64,000 bases of DNA, from the NCBI GenBank assembly GCA_036362985.1, contig JAYGXS010000010.1, positions 9,290,201 to 9,354,200 of the forward strand. Direction: 5' to 3'. This DNA is from Ligula intestinalis. Its lineage: Eukaryota; Platyhelminthes; Cestoda; Diphyllobothriidea; Diphyllobothriidae. How positions within the stretch are numbered: position 1 is the stretch's first letter; every line of letters begins with the position of its first letter. Position numbers and translations under genes: made by a program. The notes under the pieces are model-generated. The model had not been told where the DNA came from, searched no databases, and worked only from the letters and a program-made list of their open reading frames with translations. This document shows, in pieces, positions 46,003 through 58,058 of this stretch.

Positions 46003-48336
46003 GTGTAGACAGCAGGATTTAGTAAAATTCGCGACGGCTTTTCACCTGCATCCCGTCGTTGCATCAGTCAGATAACGATCAGGAGCATACAGCAAATTGA
46101 ATTTCACACAACATAAATGTATAACAACAAGGGTCATATTTCAGTATAAGTAATGCTCAACTGAAGGAACCAACATTAAATCAGCCTACAGGAAGAAAAA
46201 AAGGAGAGAGTTGGCGCAAACCAAGTCGTGATTGCCCAGGTCAGGTTTCTCCCGCCACAAGTCGGCGCAGGGTCCAATTTGTTCTTACTCAAACAAGTAC
46301 TCGGAAAGCTGTTTTGAGGTCGACCGAATGACCACTGCTTAGCAGGTGTTTCGTAACCGAAGATCGTGGTACTCTGTCATCTTGCCTGAAAAGCCGATTA
46401 GGCAAGTGTTGAGCGGTCCTGGCTGCCAGTTGCCTTTGCCTACACCCCACGTATGTGCATCCGCAAGTGCACGTGAATTAGTGGATACAATTTGGGTGAC
46501 GTGCAACGGTGGGACATTCTTTGCCCCTTTTACCGGAAGGCTTTTAGTGGGACTGAGGAAGACAATCTCAGCTGCGTTGTATGCAACCGTCGCTTGATTA
46601 TATTCGAAATACTATCAAGCTTAAAGAATAAGGATATAATAACCGGCTTTTTTGTCAGTAACTGTTTTGTAAATTTTGGCCGTAGAGGATTGCTATACTT
46701 TTAGATGAAACGTGCAGGATAGCCACAGTTAATTAGGACTGCTTTAGTGCGGGAAATCTCTGCGGGGAGTCTCACTAGAGCAGCTATTCCTCGCTCTTTG
46801 AAAGAGAGTATTCATCAGGTTTCGTTTCCATTGTACTGCCACAAAACTAGTAAATCCTAGGTATTGTCTTCAGGTATTTTTTTAAATACCGAATACCTTA
46901 TTAAACCGTCCTCTCTGAACATGAGGACGTCTAGAAAGGGTAGCTTGTCGCACTGTTCCGTTTCCACTGTAAAGTTAACTCTCAGATATAATTTATTCAT
47001 AAAAAAGAGAAGGTCCTCGGCGTCTTCTCTGGAATCAACAATCGTGAATATGTCTTCCACGTATCTTCTATATAATGTTGTTATAGTGAGTCTTGATGAC
47101 ATCTTTCCTTCTAGGTGACCTATGAAAATGTCGGCGAATGTTGGCCCCAGTGGACTTCCCATCGCGACTCCATTCATCTTTTCTGTAGAGTTGCTCACTA
47201 AACAGCAGTTGGTACAAAGTATTTACAATTGACGCAGTAGTTGGGGTGGAAAACGAGTTTTAGACACTTGCGCACAAATACCGTCAATTGTTTCATGTAG
47301 CGGTACATTCGTAAATAAGGATTCGACGTCTAACGAAATCATAAATTTATCATTGACGTTCTGGCACTTAATGTCCTCAATAAAATTAAAAGTATCCTTT
47401 ATAGTGTAATCGGAAAACAATTGTCGAATGGGCTTCAGTTCCATGAAAAGCCACTGCGAATTTGTGTTGAGTTGAATTAGACATGGAGAGTAGTGGCCGC
47501 AGACGTATGTCCTTCGTATGCGTTCTGGGTATCCCATACAGTCTGGGGATATTCGTACCTATGGGTTTTAGAGATAGCGCAGTTGAAGTATCAATTATGT
47601 TTTTGTCTAGCAATCGTCATCTTTTTTTTCTTAGTTTCCTCTTTAACGGACGTCTCTTGTTGAAATTTTCTCTGATCATTTAAAATAGATTATGTTTTTC
47701 TCACATAGTACTGTCGGTTAAGGATGAAAACTTCATGGCCTTTGGCCGGCTTAGAAATGGTGATTCCCTCATTGTGTTTCAATGCAGATAGAGCAGCCAT
47801 GTGTTCTTTAGTCAGAGGTGTCGGTTATATTACAGGAGCTTTGCGGTACTGATGCGCGATGTACACAAATTTTGCTTTCAACCAGCCAACGTCGTCAGTG
47901 GATCTGGGTACTAGGTCAACTAGCTGATAATTCAGGTCTTCAAATTTCGCTTTTATTTCAGCTGGGTTTATTCTACTGTTCAAGACACAAATGTCTAGTC
48001 TTAAGGGTAAAGCCTCTGACTCTAGCTTAGTAAGGTGACCTATGTGTAGAAGAAAATTATGTTCAGTAGAAGTCAGGTAAAACGATTTTCTTAATTTAAG
48101 GCGATAAGAGTCTCTTGTATACGTGCACGCTTCATGAACATTAACTAACAGAAGAAACTTATCTTGTCCACAATATGTTTCTTCTGATCCTATGACTCGT
48201 GCTGTTATACACTGAAATTCTGTGAAATTCAATTTCCTGTATGCTTTTAACCGTTATGTGACTCATGCAATGACGGGATTCAGTTAAAAAGCCGTCGCGA
48301 AGTTTGTTGAATTCACTAAATCCTGCTGTCTACGCT
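46003..48336 (-). mobile_element. Penelope-like element, nearly complete, with inverted repeats at both ends
   Basis: The 3' end (46003-46113, minus) recurs inverted at 48221-48336, at the 5' side. Both contain 'gtgaaattcaattt', 'aaaagccgtcgcgaa' and 'actaaatcctgctgtctac'. The coding part lies between them. The arrangement could come from a flanking partial copy in the opposite direction, which is known for Penelope, and the coding frame appears to begin inside the repeat. Confidence 0.8.
46330..48232 (-). pseudogene. PLE reverse transcriptase and GIY-YIG endonuclease, broken
   Basis: Minus strand: an N-terminal domain (48232-47825) with INPAEIKAKFEDLNYQLVDL, then LTKEHMAALSALKHNEGITI and SKPAKGHEVFILN. 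The RT follows with NIPRLYGIPRTHTKDIRLRP, FMISLDVESLFTNVPLHET, GVAMGSPLGPTFADIFIGHL and YRRYVEDIF (YVED where YVDD is expected). KLPFLDVLMF comes next, and the linker reaches NCGYPARF. The GIY-YIG core is read near 46500 as FTCTCGCTYVGC, then QHLPNRLF and SGHSVDLKTAF. Stops lie after APVI and in the GIY-YIG start, and frames change several times. The active-site Asp-to-Glu change adds to the evidence that it is inactive. PLEs copy RNA at chromosome breaks or nicks using RT and endonuclease. Confidence 0.8.
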
Positions 48337-49875
48337 TGTTTTAAATTTACGAGCTATGCTATTTTGACGATTTTTGCTTATTACACATAAAACAGCATGT
48401 ACATTTGTGAGCCATCTGTTGAAAAAACTGAAAATCATAAGCATTCATAAAGTACGCAGATATTCGTCAGTTGAATATCTCATTTAAATGCTTTTTACAG
48501 AAGCAACTTATTGCAGACAATCTTCTCATTGATCTTAGCTGTAGTCGTTACCGTCTCTCGTTGCGGACTTTCCCTCTTCTCGGCAACGAGGTTTACTGCT
48601 CAGATGAGTCTACAAATATGATTCAAGCAACCGTCTGCATTAGAAATAATATCCAGATCTCACTATTTCGGCAAATACTTTTCAGAAATATCTTATTTTT
48701 AGGATTTGGATAAACACATGGAACAGAGTAAACCTTTATGACCAATCAATTAAAACGCTAAAAATCGTGAAGTATGCACGACTGTTCCAAGGACCATCTG
48801 AAAGTCATTGGAATTGTTGGTGGTCAAAGATGGGCGATCTACTAGAACCACAACACTTAGCATATTCCGTCTGATGAAAGAAGGCTGTCAGCTGTTAGGA
48901 GGGATTTATTGGTACATAGGGCAAGCTGCTGTCAATCGACTGCTTTTGTGCGGTCAATGCGTCCGTCTAGGAGCGTGTGAACAATAGCGGCCGGCCAAAT
49001 CAACCGTTCGGGAACGTGCTAGCAGAGGTGTGTTGTTTACGCGCCTGGATCGGTTGGCGTGGGAATGACTGTCACGCTTCGGGGCGCGTGATTGGTTGCG
49101 TCAGTGGCCGTGATTGTGGGGTGCGGTGTTCAATTAGGGGTCCAACGTGAAGGTCGTGGCAGGTCGCCTCATCTTCCTCGTGCAGGTGGTGGCTACGTCC
49201 AATGTCCTTAGCTGGCACCCAGCTCTCACTTCTGGTTCCCTGGTCACCTCCAGTAACCGCCTCGATCGGCTGGCGAAGCCAAGCAAGGGTCTCCGGCGCG
49301 GGTCCTCTCCCACACGCGGTATGCCCAAGGGTAGCACTGTAGCGGTGTCTGCCGTCCGACGCCCTCTGTTGCTTTGTCTGGCGTCATTGTTCAACGCCAG
49401 CTGCCTCAAGGTTATCCAATACCTCAGTCAGCGTTTACAGTCGCGCTGACCTGCAGAGACTTGACCTACTTCCACTCGGACACACACACGTGTGTCTAGG
49501 TTCTCGCGGTTGCCCAAGCACCACTCGAACAAGTCCTTTTTCCCCACTCTCGGCCACTAGACATCACTTAGGACGACGGCACTCCAACGGACCGACGTGT
49601 ACTCCTAAGTCCAACTTCTTTCCATCTATTCTACGTTTCTTTGTGTACACACTAAACTCTTCCTTCTACTCTCGCCTTCCCAAGACTTCTCCTATCTCCT
49701 AAGGAAACTGGGCCTCGAAGATTGTAGTTGTTAGGGTTAACCGTCTTAGCCTCAACTCCTATAGCATTAGTAATTATCCCAGCAGACATAGTAGACGGAA
49801 GGTACGGCATTCCTTAGACATCATGGCACAGTAGAACCAGCATTCATATTCCCGTATCACTATTACTACTGTTTT

Positions 49876-49919
<44 letters not shown>

Positions 49920-50329
49920 TCATCATTTTGTACTTTTGTTGTTAGTGGAGCCTACTACCGACAGTGCTATTACTATCACTAGTGTTAACTCTATTACTAG
50001 CATTACACTACTCCTGTAGCGTTTTATAATGCATAAATAGCACTAGTATTACTTATATCACCAATGGCATTAAAGTACTCTCAGTAGGTGCAGTACTAAT
50101 ATCATCTTTAGTACTAATCACTTCGGTACATCCTGGGCTGGCATTTTCACTGGTATGTATCGCAGAGGGTTAAGTGAGTTAAACCCTAGCAACTGCGATC
50201 TTAAGACCATGATTCCTTAGGAGAGAAGAGAGGAGACGATGTGAAGGCCAGAGTGTTAGGAATATTGTATTCTGCACAGAAAGATAGGAGGATAGATGAA
50301 AAGAATTTTGACTCTCAGATGACTGCAGT
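48337..50329. other. No gene recognised
   Basis: A GC-richer patch (48950-49700) has a 100-codon open frame at 49147-49449 without family resemblance. The rest is AT-rich. Confidence 0.4.
49877..49919. repeat. (TAC)n microsatellite
   Basis: About 14 uninterrupted triplet units. Confidence 0.95.
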
Positions 50330-50580
50330 CCGGTTGCGAAGGCGTCAATTCCAGAGTGACGAAAGCGTCGGGAATCGCCGGAATGCCGGCGCATGTTTTG
50401 TTACGGTAGCCAATCATGCGACTAATGTGTAGACGAGCAGTCATGGTGCGACCTTGAGATGGGCGAAATCTGGCGTGGACGCACGGGCCTTGCAGGCCAA
50501 AGGCGCCATGCGTCAGATGGCTGATCTTGGGTTCCCAGTGGCTGTTAGAGGCCACTACATATGCACATCGTTATCTTTGG
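50330..50580 (-). repeat. Dispersed repeat (partner 52025-52285, inverted)
   Basis: The reverse complement shares 'gggaacccaagatcagcc', 'ctgacgcatg' and 'acaaaacatgcgccgg' with 52025-52285. On its own strand it directly follows a PLE endonuclease end, so it may be PLE 3' sequence or a separate repeat. Confidence 0.6.
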
Positions 50581-50914
50581 AAATTTGTTGGATCCTGCAC
50601 TGATGAATTCTGAATCAATCGGCTCACCGACATTGACGTTGAAGAATGTGTTTGTCCGTGCGTTACCCGAAAGGCTGATAAATTTGACCAAACTACGAGT
50701 CAGCATTGAATATGGGTTGGGGAGGTCATTTTATTTGTTAGTAAACGAGGGGGCCCGTAAACCACGACTCAAGCAACTCTCGACTCGCGGTTGTCACCTT
50801 CAAGAGAATTTCGACCTAATCGAACTTGAATGTGTGGCCAAATCTCATCGGATGGCCCGTGACTTGAGAAATGAATTTAGTTCTCCGAACGGCTGCTATG
50901 TCTTCGAGAATTGA
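50581..50914 (-). mobile_element. Penelope-like element, endonuclease C-terminal fragment
   Basis: The minus strand matches the PLE at 53960-54140 at DNA level: 'ttggccacacattcaagttc', 'gaaattctcttgaaggtgac', 'tgcttgagtcgtggtttacg' and 'cccatattcaat'. Only the segment after the GIY-YIG core remains. The long plus-strand open frame over this stretch is antisense and not a gene. Confidence 0.7.
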
Positions 50915-51179
50915 CGTCCTGAGCAGACCTCCAGTTCCTCTGAAGTAGTCGCTTTGCTTGCAACTGCACCAGAGAGAGAGACACGCATTATTTTAAAATA
51001 TTATGCCAAAAGTTTCAGAAAAACAGTATTCCATTCATTATGATTAGAATAAGGCACAGAAGCTATACAACGCTGGGGAATTACAAATAATTGACAATGG
51101 CCAAATACTGCAATTATCGAAATCATGGAGAAATATCCTTGCATATTTTGCAAACTGTAGACCAAATTGGACTTCCTCA

Positions 51180-51700
51180 AGGCCCTGCTAACGTCGTGCG
51201 CTTGTAGGTTACGAAGTAGTCCGGCTGGATACTAGAAGATAGAACGTATCCCAACGGTTAATAACTAGTAATTGAGGTGTGAGAGGTCAGAGTGTTGTGG
51301 GTCATTTAATTAAATGCAGAAGGAGTAGAATGTGAGTAATAGGTAAGTGACTCCCAGACGAGTGCAGTCCAGCCATGAGCAGGCCGGAGTCCAGAGTCGC
51401 ATTCTGGTGGGTGTAGTCGCCGTGTCCGGATGTCTGGGACCGACCGTGAGGTCACCGGCTCCGGGAGTGTTTGAGCGTAAGCGGTCACCTCACTAAGGTC
51501 CTTTGTGAACTGGCCTTGAGAAGTGGTTGGCCAGTTAGGCCAGACACCTCCGTGACCTTGATCGGAGGTTTGACACCGTCAGGTGCGCACGCGCTGGTGG
51601 ACACGAGAGGCAGACATTCGGCCTGGCCCCAGAGGCGTGCGAGGAAAGCATGCCATAGAATAACAGGTCCGCTACACGCTGATGGCCCGTTGTTGTAGTT
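51180..51700 (-). repeat. Dispersed repeat, about 500 bp (partner 63250-63770, inverted)
   Basis: The reverse complement aligns along its length with 63250-63770, with shared 'ctgctcatggctggactgca', 'aaccgttgggatac', 'tcaaggtcacgga' and 'gcgcacctgacggtgtcaaa' versus 'gcgcaccagagcgtgtcaaa'. No coding content. Family unknown. Confidence 0.8.
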
Positions 51701-52024
51701 CAAATAAACAGTAAGGGTAAAAGTCGGTTTCTTGTTGACGTACTGGGCCAACCAATTATATGTTTAAAAAAATTCACATGCGAATGGGGGGAAGAAAAAC
51801 GGTGGCTCGATTCCAGATGCAATAACGGGCCCCAGCTGTTTCTTACCGTGACGGTGGATCACTTAATCTCATAACATGATACTTAGTAGTTGCCTCCGGT
51901 CTCTGTGTGATTCCAACTGCAAGTGGTGCATAGAGATGGCTGACGGCCTCTGAGACGTCTTTGAGGTGCGGAATCACTCGCTAAGATTTAGAATTGGTAC
52001 GATTTTGCCGCTCGTCTCGTTTGC
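51701..52024. other. No feature recognised
   Basis: Short spacer between two dispersed repeats, no coding signal. Confidence 0.5.
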
Positions 52025-52285
52025 ACATGTGTAGTGGCCTTTTGCAGCCACTTAGAACCCAAGATCAGCCGCTGACGCATGACGCCTTTAGCCTGCCTGC
52101 GCGCCCACTGCCTCCTGGGGCTAGGCGCTAACTGTCCTTGACTGACGCGCACATACGCCTCAGCGCGACCGCGTGCTCACGCTAGCCAGCCTTCGCCATC
52201 CTAAGGTCGCCCTACGACCTAGTCTAGACATCATCCGCCTCATTGGCCGTCGTAACAAAGCATGCGCCGGCGATTCCTGAAGCTC
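52025..52285 (+). repeat. Dispersed repeat (partner 50330-50580)
   Basis: It contains 'agaacccaagatcagccgct' and 'acaaagcatgcgccggcgat'. It ends at the hAT terminus at 52291. The middle (52100-52200) is not shared. Confidence 0.6.
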
Positions 52286-52290
52286 TAGTC

Positions 52291-52461
52291 CAGGGGTCGG
52301 CAACCTTTCTAACTCAGAGAGCCAAAAAAGCAAATATTGTGAAATATATTGCAGAAAGAGCCATATAGTATATTTTAAAATGAAATTATATTAAATGCTA
52401 GTATAATAAGCCCCTGAATTTATTCTTTTAAATAATTTTATGATAATACTCACTATCGAAA
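52291..52461 (+). mobile_element. hAT transposon terminus, copy 1
   Basis: It starts 'caggggtcggcaacctttct', the classic hAT end, just after 'ctctagtc', which fits an 8-base hAT target duplication. It is about 90% similar to 58059-58235 for 170 bases and then breaks off where PLE sequence begins. The rest of the hAT-like sequence resumes at 54511. Confidence 0.75.
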
Positions 52462-52469
52462 CAGCCCTG

Positions 52470-54309
52470 CTCCCCACGGTCAAACGCATTGCATTAAGAG
52501 CACTAAAGGCCGACCGGGACATTGTCATCGTGCCAGTCGTCAAGGGACGTTCTACGGTCGTATTAGACAGAACTGACTACCTTTAGAAGGCTAAAAACTT
52601 ACTGAAGGATCGTCAGTGTTATGTTCCTTGCGAAACCAATCCCATCAAAAAGCTGACACGCGAAATAAATTCGACCCTGTCGGCTCTAGAGAACTCGGGT
52701 GCAATAACGCCGTCCGACCAACGCATGGCACGGGCACAAGAAACGGCCTTAGCCCGTTTCTATGGTCTCCCCAAAGTGCACAAGGAAGGTGCTCCTCTCC
52801 GCCCCATCGTATCACTAAAAGGCACTCCAACGTACGGGCTAGCAAAGTGGCTGTTTCTGCGTCTCAAATTTCTGACCGCTGATTCGGAGACCACGGTCCG
52901 CTCGTCAACACAGTTCTTGGAGAAACTTAAAGGGGTAAGTCTCTTGCCAAGTGATACCATGGTTTCTTTCGATTTCACGTCTCTTTTTACTTCTATCCCT
53001 CAGGATCTGGCAATCGAGACGGTCGAACTACTCCTACGAAACAAATACGATGAGACAGAGAATCGCCTGGGACACGCGGAAATCCTACAGCTCCTGAAGT
53101 TCTGTCTCACGACGTACTTCACGTTTGACGGAACGATCTACGAGCAGGTGAAGGGGACACCGATGGGTTCACCGATTTCGGGACTCATAGCCGAGGCGGT
53201 CCTGCAGCGGCTGGAGTCGCTGGTATTCCAACACCACAAACCGAAATTCTGGGCTCGGTATGTGGATGACACCTTCGTCGTCATCGAACGGGATCAGGTG
53301 CTCACGTTCAAGGAACATCTCAACAGCGTCTTCCCGGACATCCAATTTACGATGGAGGAAGAAGAGAACAACCAGCTGGCTTTTTTGATGTCCTCGTTTG
53401 TCGTAAAGATTGTGGTGGTCTAATGACTAAATTATTCAGGAAAGCGACAAACACGATGCAAGTACTGAATTACAACAGCAACCACCCAAACAGCCACAAA
53501 TGCAGTTGCGTAAAACACTCTATCGGCGTGTTGAGACGCACTGCAGCGAAGAAGAAGACAAAGTTGCCGAGGTAGAATACCTCCGACGGGTGTTCAGAGA
53601 AAATGGCTACCCGCGCAACTTCGTCAACCGGTGCTTGCGCAAACAAACTGGCCAACAAAAGCGCACTGACCCCAAGATTTGGCGTTCGATCCCGTAGGTC
53701 AAAAACATATCGGAAGCAGTCGGCCGCCTTCTCGCACCACTTGGAGTTGGAGTCGCACACAGGCCGGAGGCAACCATAAGGCGTCAGATAATGAAGCCAA
53801 AAGACCCACTGCCACGGCAAGAAACATCTGGGGTCGTCTACAGGATCTGGTGCAGTTGCGGTCAAAGCAACTATGTCGGAGAAACTGGCAGACTTCTCAG
53901 GACGCGAATTGCCGAACACGCGGCTCCAGTGCAGGGAAATGATGCCAATTCTCAAGTTGCGGCTCGTTTGACGAGACCCGGCCACACGTTCAAATTTGAT
54001 GAGGCCGAAATTCTCGCAAGAGGTGACAATCGGGTGAGCCGAGAACTACTTGAGTCATGGTTCACGGGCCCCCAATCCATCAACAAGTGCAACGATTTTC
54101 CCAATCCATATTCAATCCTGAGATTCAATTTGGCCAAAGCAAGCCGTCACTTGAGGAACGGGCAGGCCACCGCCTCATCGTACGCCAACACCGGGGAGCC
54201 AGACGGCCGAGCAATCATCATGCCCGAGCTCCCCGCCCGTGACGAAAGTTCAACAGGTCAGAGCCCGCGTGCCGTCCAACAAGCAGTCCACGCACAAGAA
54301 GGCAATTAA
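52470..54309 (+). pseudogene. PLE reverse transcriptase and GIY-YIG endonuclease, best-preserved copy
   Basis: The N-terminal block has a TAG at 52583-52585. The RT (52725-53423) reads LARFYGLPKVHKEGAPLRPI, MVSFDFTSLFTSIPQDLAIE, KGTPMGSPISGLI, FWARYVDDTFVVIERD (YVDD active site intact) and FPDIQFTMEEEENNQLAF. A frameshift near 53390 moves to the linker (YLRRVFRENGYPRNFVNRCL, 53560-53640). A second one moves to the endonuclease (53791-54309) with VVYRIWCSCGQSNYVGETGR, RIAEH, a His in RPGHTF and LLESWFTGPQSINK. The endonuclease frame has no stop. With three lesions in about 1.8 kb, this is a young copy. Confidence 0.85.
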
Positions 54310-54466
54310 CGTTAATTGTCGCTGTATGCTTGCAGTAATGAATGTGTCCTATAAATACTGCAAACGTCTGTGCATACTTAACCTTTCTGCTACTCATGTC
54401 TCTGATAACGAATCCGCGACGGATATCGAAACGTCAGGTGAATAAACATATTGTCCCAGTGATCGA

Positions 54467-54510
54467 GTCTTCTTCTTCTTCTTCTTCTTCTTCTTCTTCT
54501 TCTTCTTCTC
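54467..54510 (+). repeat. (TTC)n microsatellite at PLE 3' end
   Basis: About 14 triplet units directly follow the PLE tail. Confidence 0.9.
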
Positions 54511-54785
54511 AGTAATGATTCTGCTCGCCCCACCTTTCAGGCGTTTCAGTGCGTAAGCCAGGTTGGCACAATTACACTGACGCACTCACGTTCAAGCTCT
54601 AGCCGCTGCCGTAAACACGCTGTCCGTAAAGAACTTGACCTAAATTCACTAACCCCCCTCCTATACTCCCCCCCAAGGGCAGCTGGCGGTAAAACAGGTG
54701 ATACGGAGCGTAGGATAGATAGCTTGCAAAAGCAATTCCCAAGTGAGGCAGACAGGCATGCGAACTATGCTACGTACACTACCCC
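54511..54785 (+). repeat. hAT-associated repeat, copy 1 (partner 58320-58655)
   Basis: It shares 'ctgctcgccccaccttt', 'aggcgtttcagtgc', 'ggttggcacaattacactga', 'ccgtaaagaacttgacctaa' and 'gacaggcatgcg' with 58320-58655. The second copy has about 80 extra bases (58410-58485). Together with 52291-52461 it represents an internally deleted hAT copy without transposase. Confidence 0.75.
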
Positions 54786-57700
54786 TTTCATTTCGCACAT
54801 TTCTGAGTGAATATATATATATATATTTATATATATATAGTTAAAGAGCTTTAAACGAAAGAAAGTGTTTTTGGATATTTGTTTTTATGAAGATGGCCAT
54901 GTGGGTCATATTACCAAATGCCTCAAAACAGCAAATCACATTTTAGAGTGTACAGAAAGTCTGCAATATATGTCGGACATTTTTATTCGTTAGATTAATT
55001 AAAAACCTCCTCTTATAGAACACCTCCTTAAAAGGTGTTTGACTTGATATTCAGCTGACCAACTTCTGTGTATATTATCGTTTTTCCAGATTATTTCACA
55101 GGGCAATTGGAGGCTTTTGACAATTTCTTTAATTTACCTGAAGATAAACGTTGAATTTGATTAAAGATGAAATAACCTTCTCTGCTTTTTAAGGTGAATT
55201 ATTTTCCGCATAAGTGGACATATTCCACGATCCGTTTTATGTTTGCAAATTTAAATAGCAAGCTACATTTATGCCCATTTTCGGAGTACTTATTGTTTTT
55301 CTGTCTGTTCTGTTTCAAAATGAAGCATAAGCAGACGGTAAAATTTACAAAGAAGTATATTTCTACATAACTTATATTAAATAGGGCTTTTTAACGTTAA
55401 TTTCGTGGTATCAGATGCGAAAACTTTGCTTCAACGCGAAAGTCAGTGGTGCGGGTTAAACAAAATGCGATCAAACTTGTTAACTGCATCTTGTGCGACA
55501 AAACTACACTCGTCAGCCGAACATAAATAACGTAAATAAATGCGATTCCTTAAAATCGGCTTCACTTGAAGCTGACCAAATTTCCACAAAATTTACCGGT
55601 TCTGGAGGGGATATCTTCTTAAACTGTTTTTCTTATTTTGGAGTTTCTCCATAGTATAATCAATATTAATTAGCTGTTTGGTTCTGTCTTTCGTAATAGC
55701 ATAGGAAATTCCTTCGATATGAGGCTACTTCTGATTTTTTCAACACTTCTACCCATTTCCTTCAATAAACTAAAATAAAATGATTATTTTCCTAACTTAA
55801 AGGTTTTCGTTTAATTGAATCAACTTAATGAATCAAAATATTGCTAGAAAATATATGCTGAGGTAGGAAGTCAAATTTCATCGCGAGAGTTGCACGGTCT
55901 TTAGCGAATGCTGTATCTGGCGTTTCACCTTAATACTTTTAAGTAGGTCGGCTATGAAATATACGCAATTCACGAAGGTTATATTCCCTGTTTAAAGGTG
56001 AAAACGTTATACTTACATACATTAAATTTCAGGTCTCGCGTGTGTGTTGAGTCACGTATACAACGGTATTTCATACCGTAAATAAAATCATATTCTCAAT
56101 GCACATGTTCTAGGCCGTAATAAAGTAAATTTTCTGACAGAAACTCTGAGAAAATGCCGATGCGGAATTTTAAGTGCAACGTCACCGCAATTATGAAAAA
56201 AAGTTCAATAAGCAAACATCAAGATAACTCAATCTATAATAAGGGTTCCAAACCCAGACGTATTATTGAATTATTCAGGTAGTTAGGGGGTCGCAGACAA
56301 CAAATAAATAAACAAAAGTTGAGATTTTGCAGACGGATAGATAAATGATGACAAATGTTGATAACTACGCACACAACCCCTTCATTTCAATCTTTACATC
56401 GATGAAATTGGCCATCAAATACGTGTAGAAATTATGAGAATATATCCAAACTCTAATGGTCATCAGTCATATACATACTTCTTTGATTTCGCCGGCTGCT
56501 CAGAAAACAACCTAAGCCATTTCCTCCCTCGTTCACCTTATAAACCTTGATAGTAGGTGGTGTGGGATAATGGTGGCCCCTAATTATCACCGCTATTAAA
56601 GAGGGCGGGGTCGACGCAGGTGATGATGAATTTTGGGCCAAGTTCAACTATTCGGTCTGCTGGCTGGACCTGCATATCAAACAAAATGGTGCGAGGGCTA
56701 TGCCCATGATTATGCTGTCTCTCCGAATGGCAGACTAAATTCAAACTGGAGTTCCTAAGCCTCAAATGAACTTATCCAGCTCAACGCCTTTCATTCTTTC
56801 GATGTGCCACATGGTTATCAAATTTTGACGACCGTGGCGTCCTCAAATTCCTGTTTGGCGCCTGGAAGCAGCCTTTTTAGTGGTTTTTAAATATTATTCC
56901 AGAAAATGTTGATAAGAAGGCATACGTAGGTTGCGACCAGTTGAATTAATAACAAAAAACATATGGGCAGATGATAACATAGGCCTACATATATACTACG
57001 AACGACAAGAAGCCTTCTGTTCGGCCATTACAAAAAACAATAAATGTATCTCTCTCATTCCACCTCAATCACGATAAACGTTTTCCAGTATATTCTGGTT
57101 GATAAACACAAACATACTGAATATACTCGAGTACCATCATAAGAGTATTGTGAACTATGACTATCTTGCCAATAACAGCGAAGCTGTGAGTCCCGGAAAG
57201 TAATTGAGGAGAAGGTTTGTGTCTTACTTATCTGCAATTTCTTGCATCCGTTGCTGCTATAGCCTAGCCACAGGAAGAAGTCTTTCCCACAAGCAAACAA
57301 ATCTGTGTAGTAATAAGGTCAATGACCTCACAATTGCATATTCCCTTCGGAGAGATTGTTTGGGAAGACTAATTAGCCAAGGCGGAAGAACGTTGGCCAG
57401 GAAAGGTTCCGGTTATATAAAGTCACACTGCCCAGCCATTATCACACCATGAATCAAGAACACTTATGCCCACTTAGCCATTCCGACGCGGAATAACGAG
57501 CAGTTACCGCGTCATGGAGGATCACCAGCCATGCGCCGTAGATCCGATAGTTTGACTAGGCACGAGACGGTTTGGCAACTGCCTCCCATAAATACTGCTC
57601 CCTCGGAGCTTTCCTCAGCCTTAACTGCTACTGCCTCTGATGATAAGTTTGGATGAAATCCTTAATATTAGGTCAATAAATGCCAATTTCCTGCGATCGC

Positions 57701-58050
57701 ATCGTCTTCTGAACTATGTCCCGTATCTCATCTGTTCGCTTTCTTCAAAAAGGAAGTCCATGATATAGAAGACAGTGATTAAATAACAAACGTTGTTAAC
57801 CGTGGTTTAAAATTAAGAAAAGCACCCCGCACAATCCGCACAATCCGCACGTAAGTATTAAGGTTCTTCCCATGCATGCTACCGGTGGATAAGGGTTAAG
57901 GCGTAAACTGAATATCCTTTCCTTAGTTCCTAGTAGTATCCAGACTGATTCCCAAACATTTTGATGTGACGGAAGATGCTAGTTGGGGTGGACGTAATTA
58001 ATATCGCTCATTTCTACTAAATAAAATGACAATTGCTTGACTTGAGCATG
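54786..58050. other. Long AT-rich stretch, no gene
   Basis: It begins with an AT microsatellite (54812-54838). No domain, splice-supported exon or transposon end was recognised over 3.2 kb. Confidence 0.45.
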
Positions 58051-58058
58051 CTCTAGAC

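Larger units (their letters stand above)
52462..54510 (+). mobile_element. Penelope-like element with RT and GIY-YIG, inserted in hAT sequence
   Basis: It runs from the N-terminal block (KRIALRALKADRDIVIVPV) to the 3' end 'gatatcgaaacgtcaggtga' and a (TTC)n tail at 54467-54510. The flanks are hAT-derived, matching 58059-58235 on the left and 58320 onward on the right. About 90 bases of the target (58236-58319 equivalent) are missing. Confidence 0.8.

Noticed and set aside
50561..50914. 117-codon plus-strand open frame
   Set aside because: The minus strand of the same stretch matches the PLE endonuclease C-terminal region. The plus frame is its antisense, and the same antisense frame is open at 54137-53952.
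53470..53985. 171-codon minus-strand open frame
   Set aside because: Antisense to the PLE linker and GIY-YIG domain, which give clear family motifs on the plus strand.
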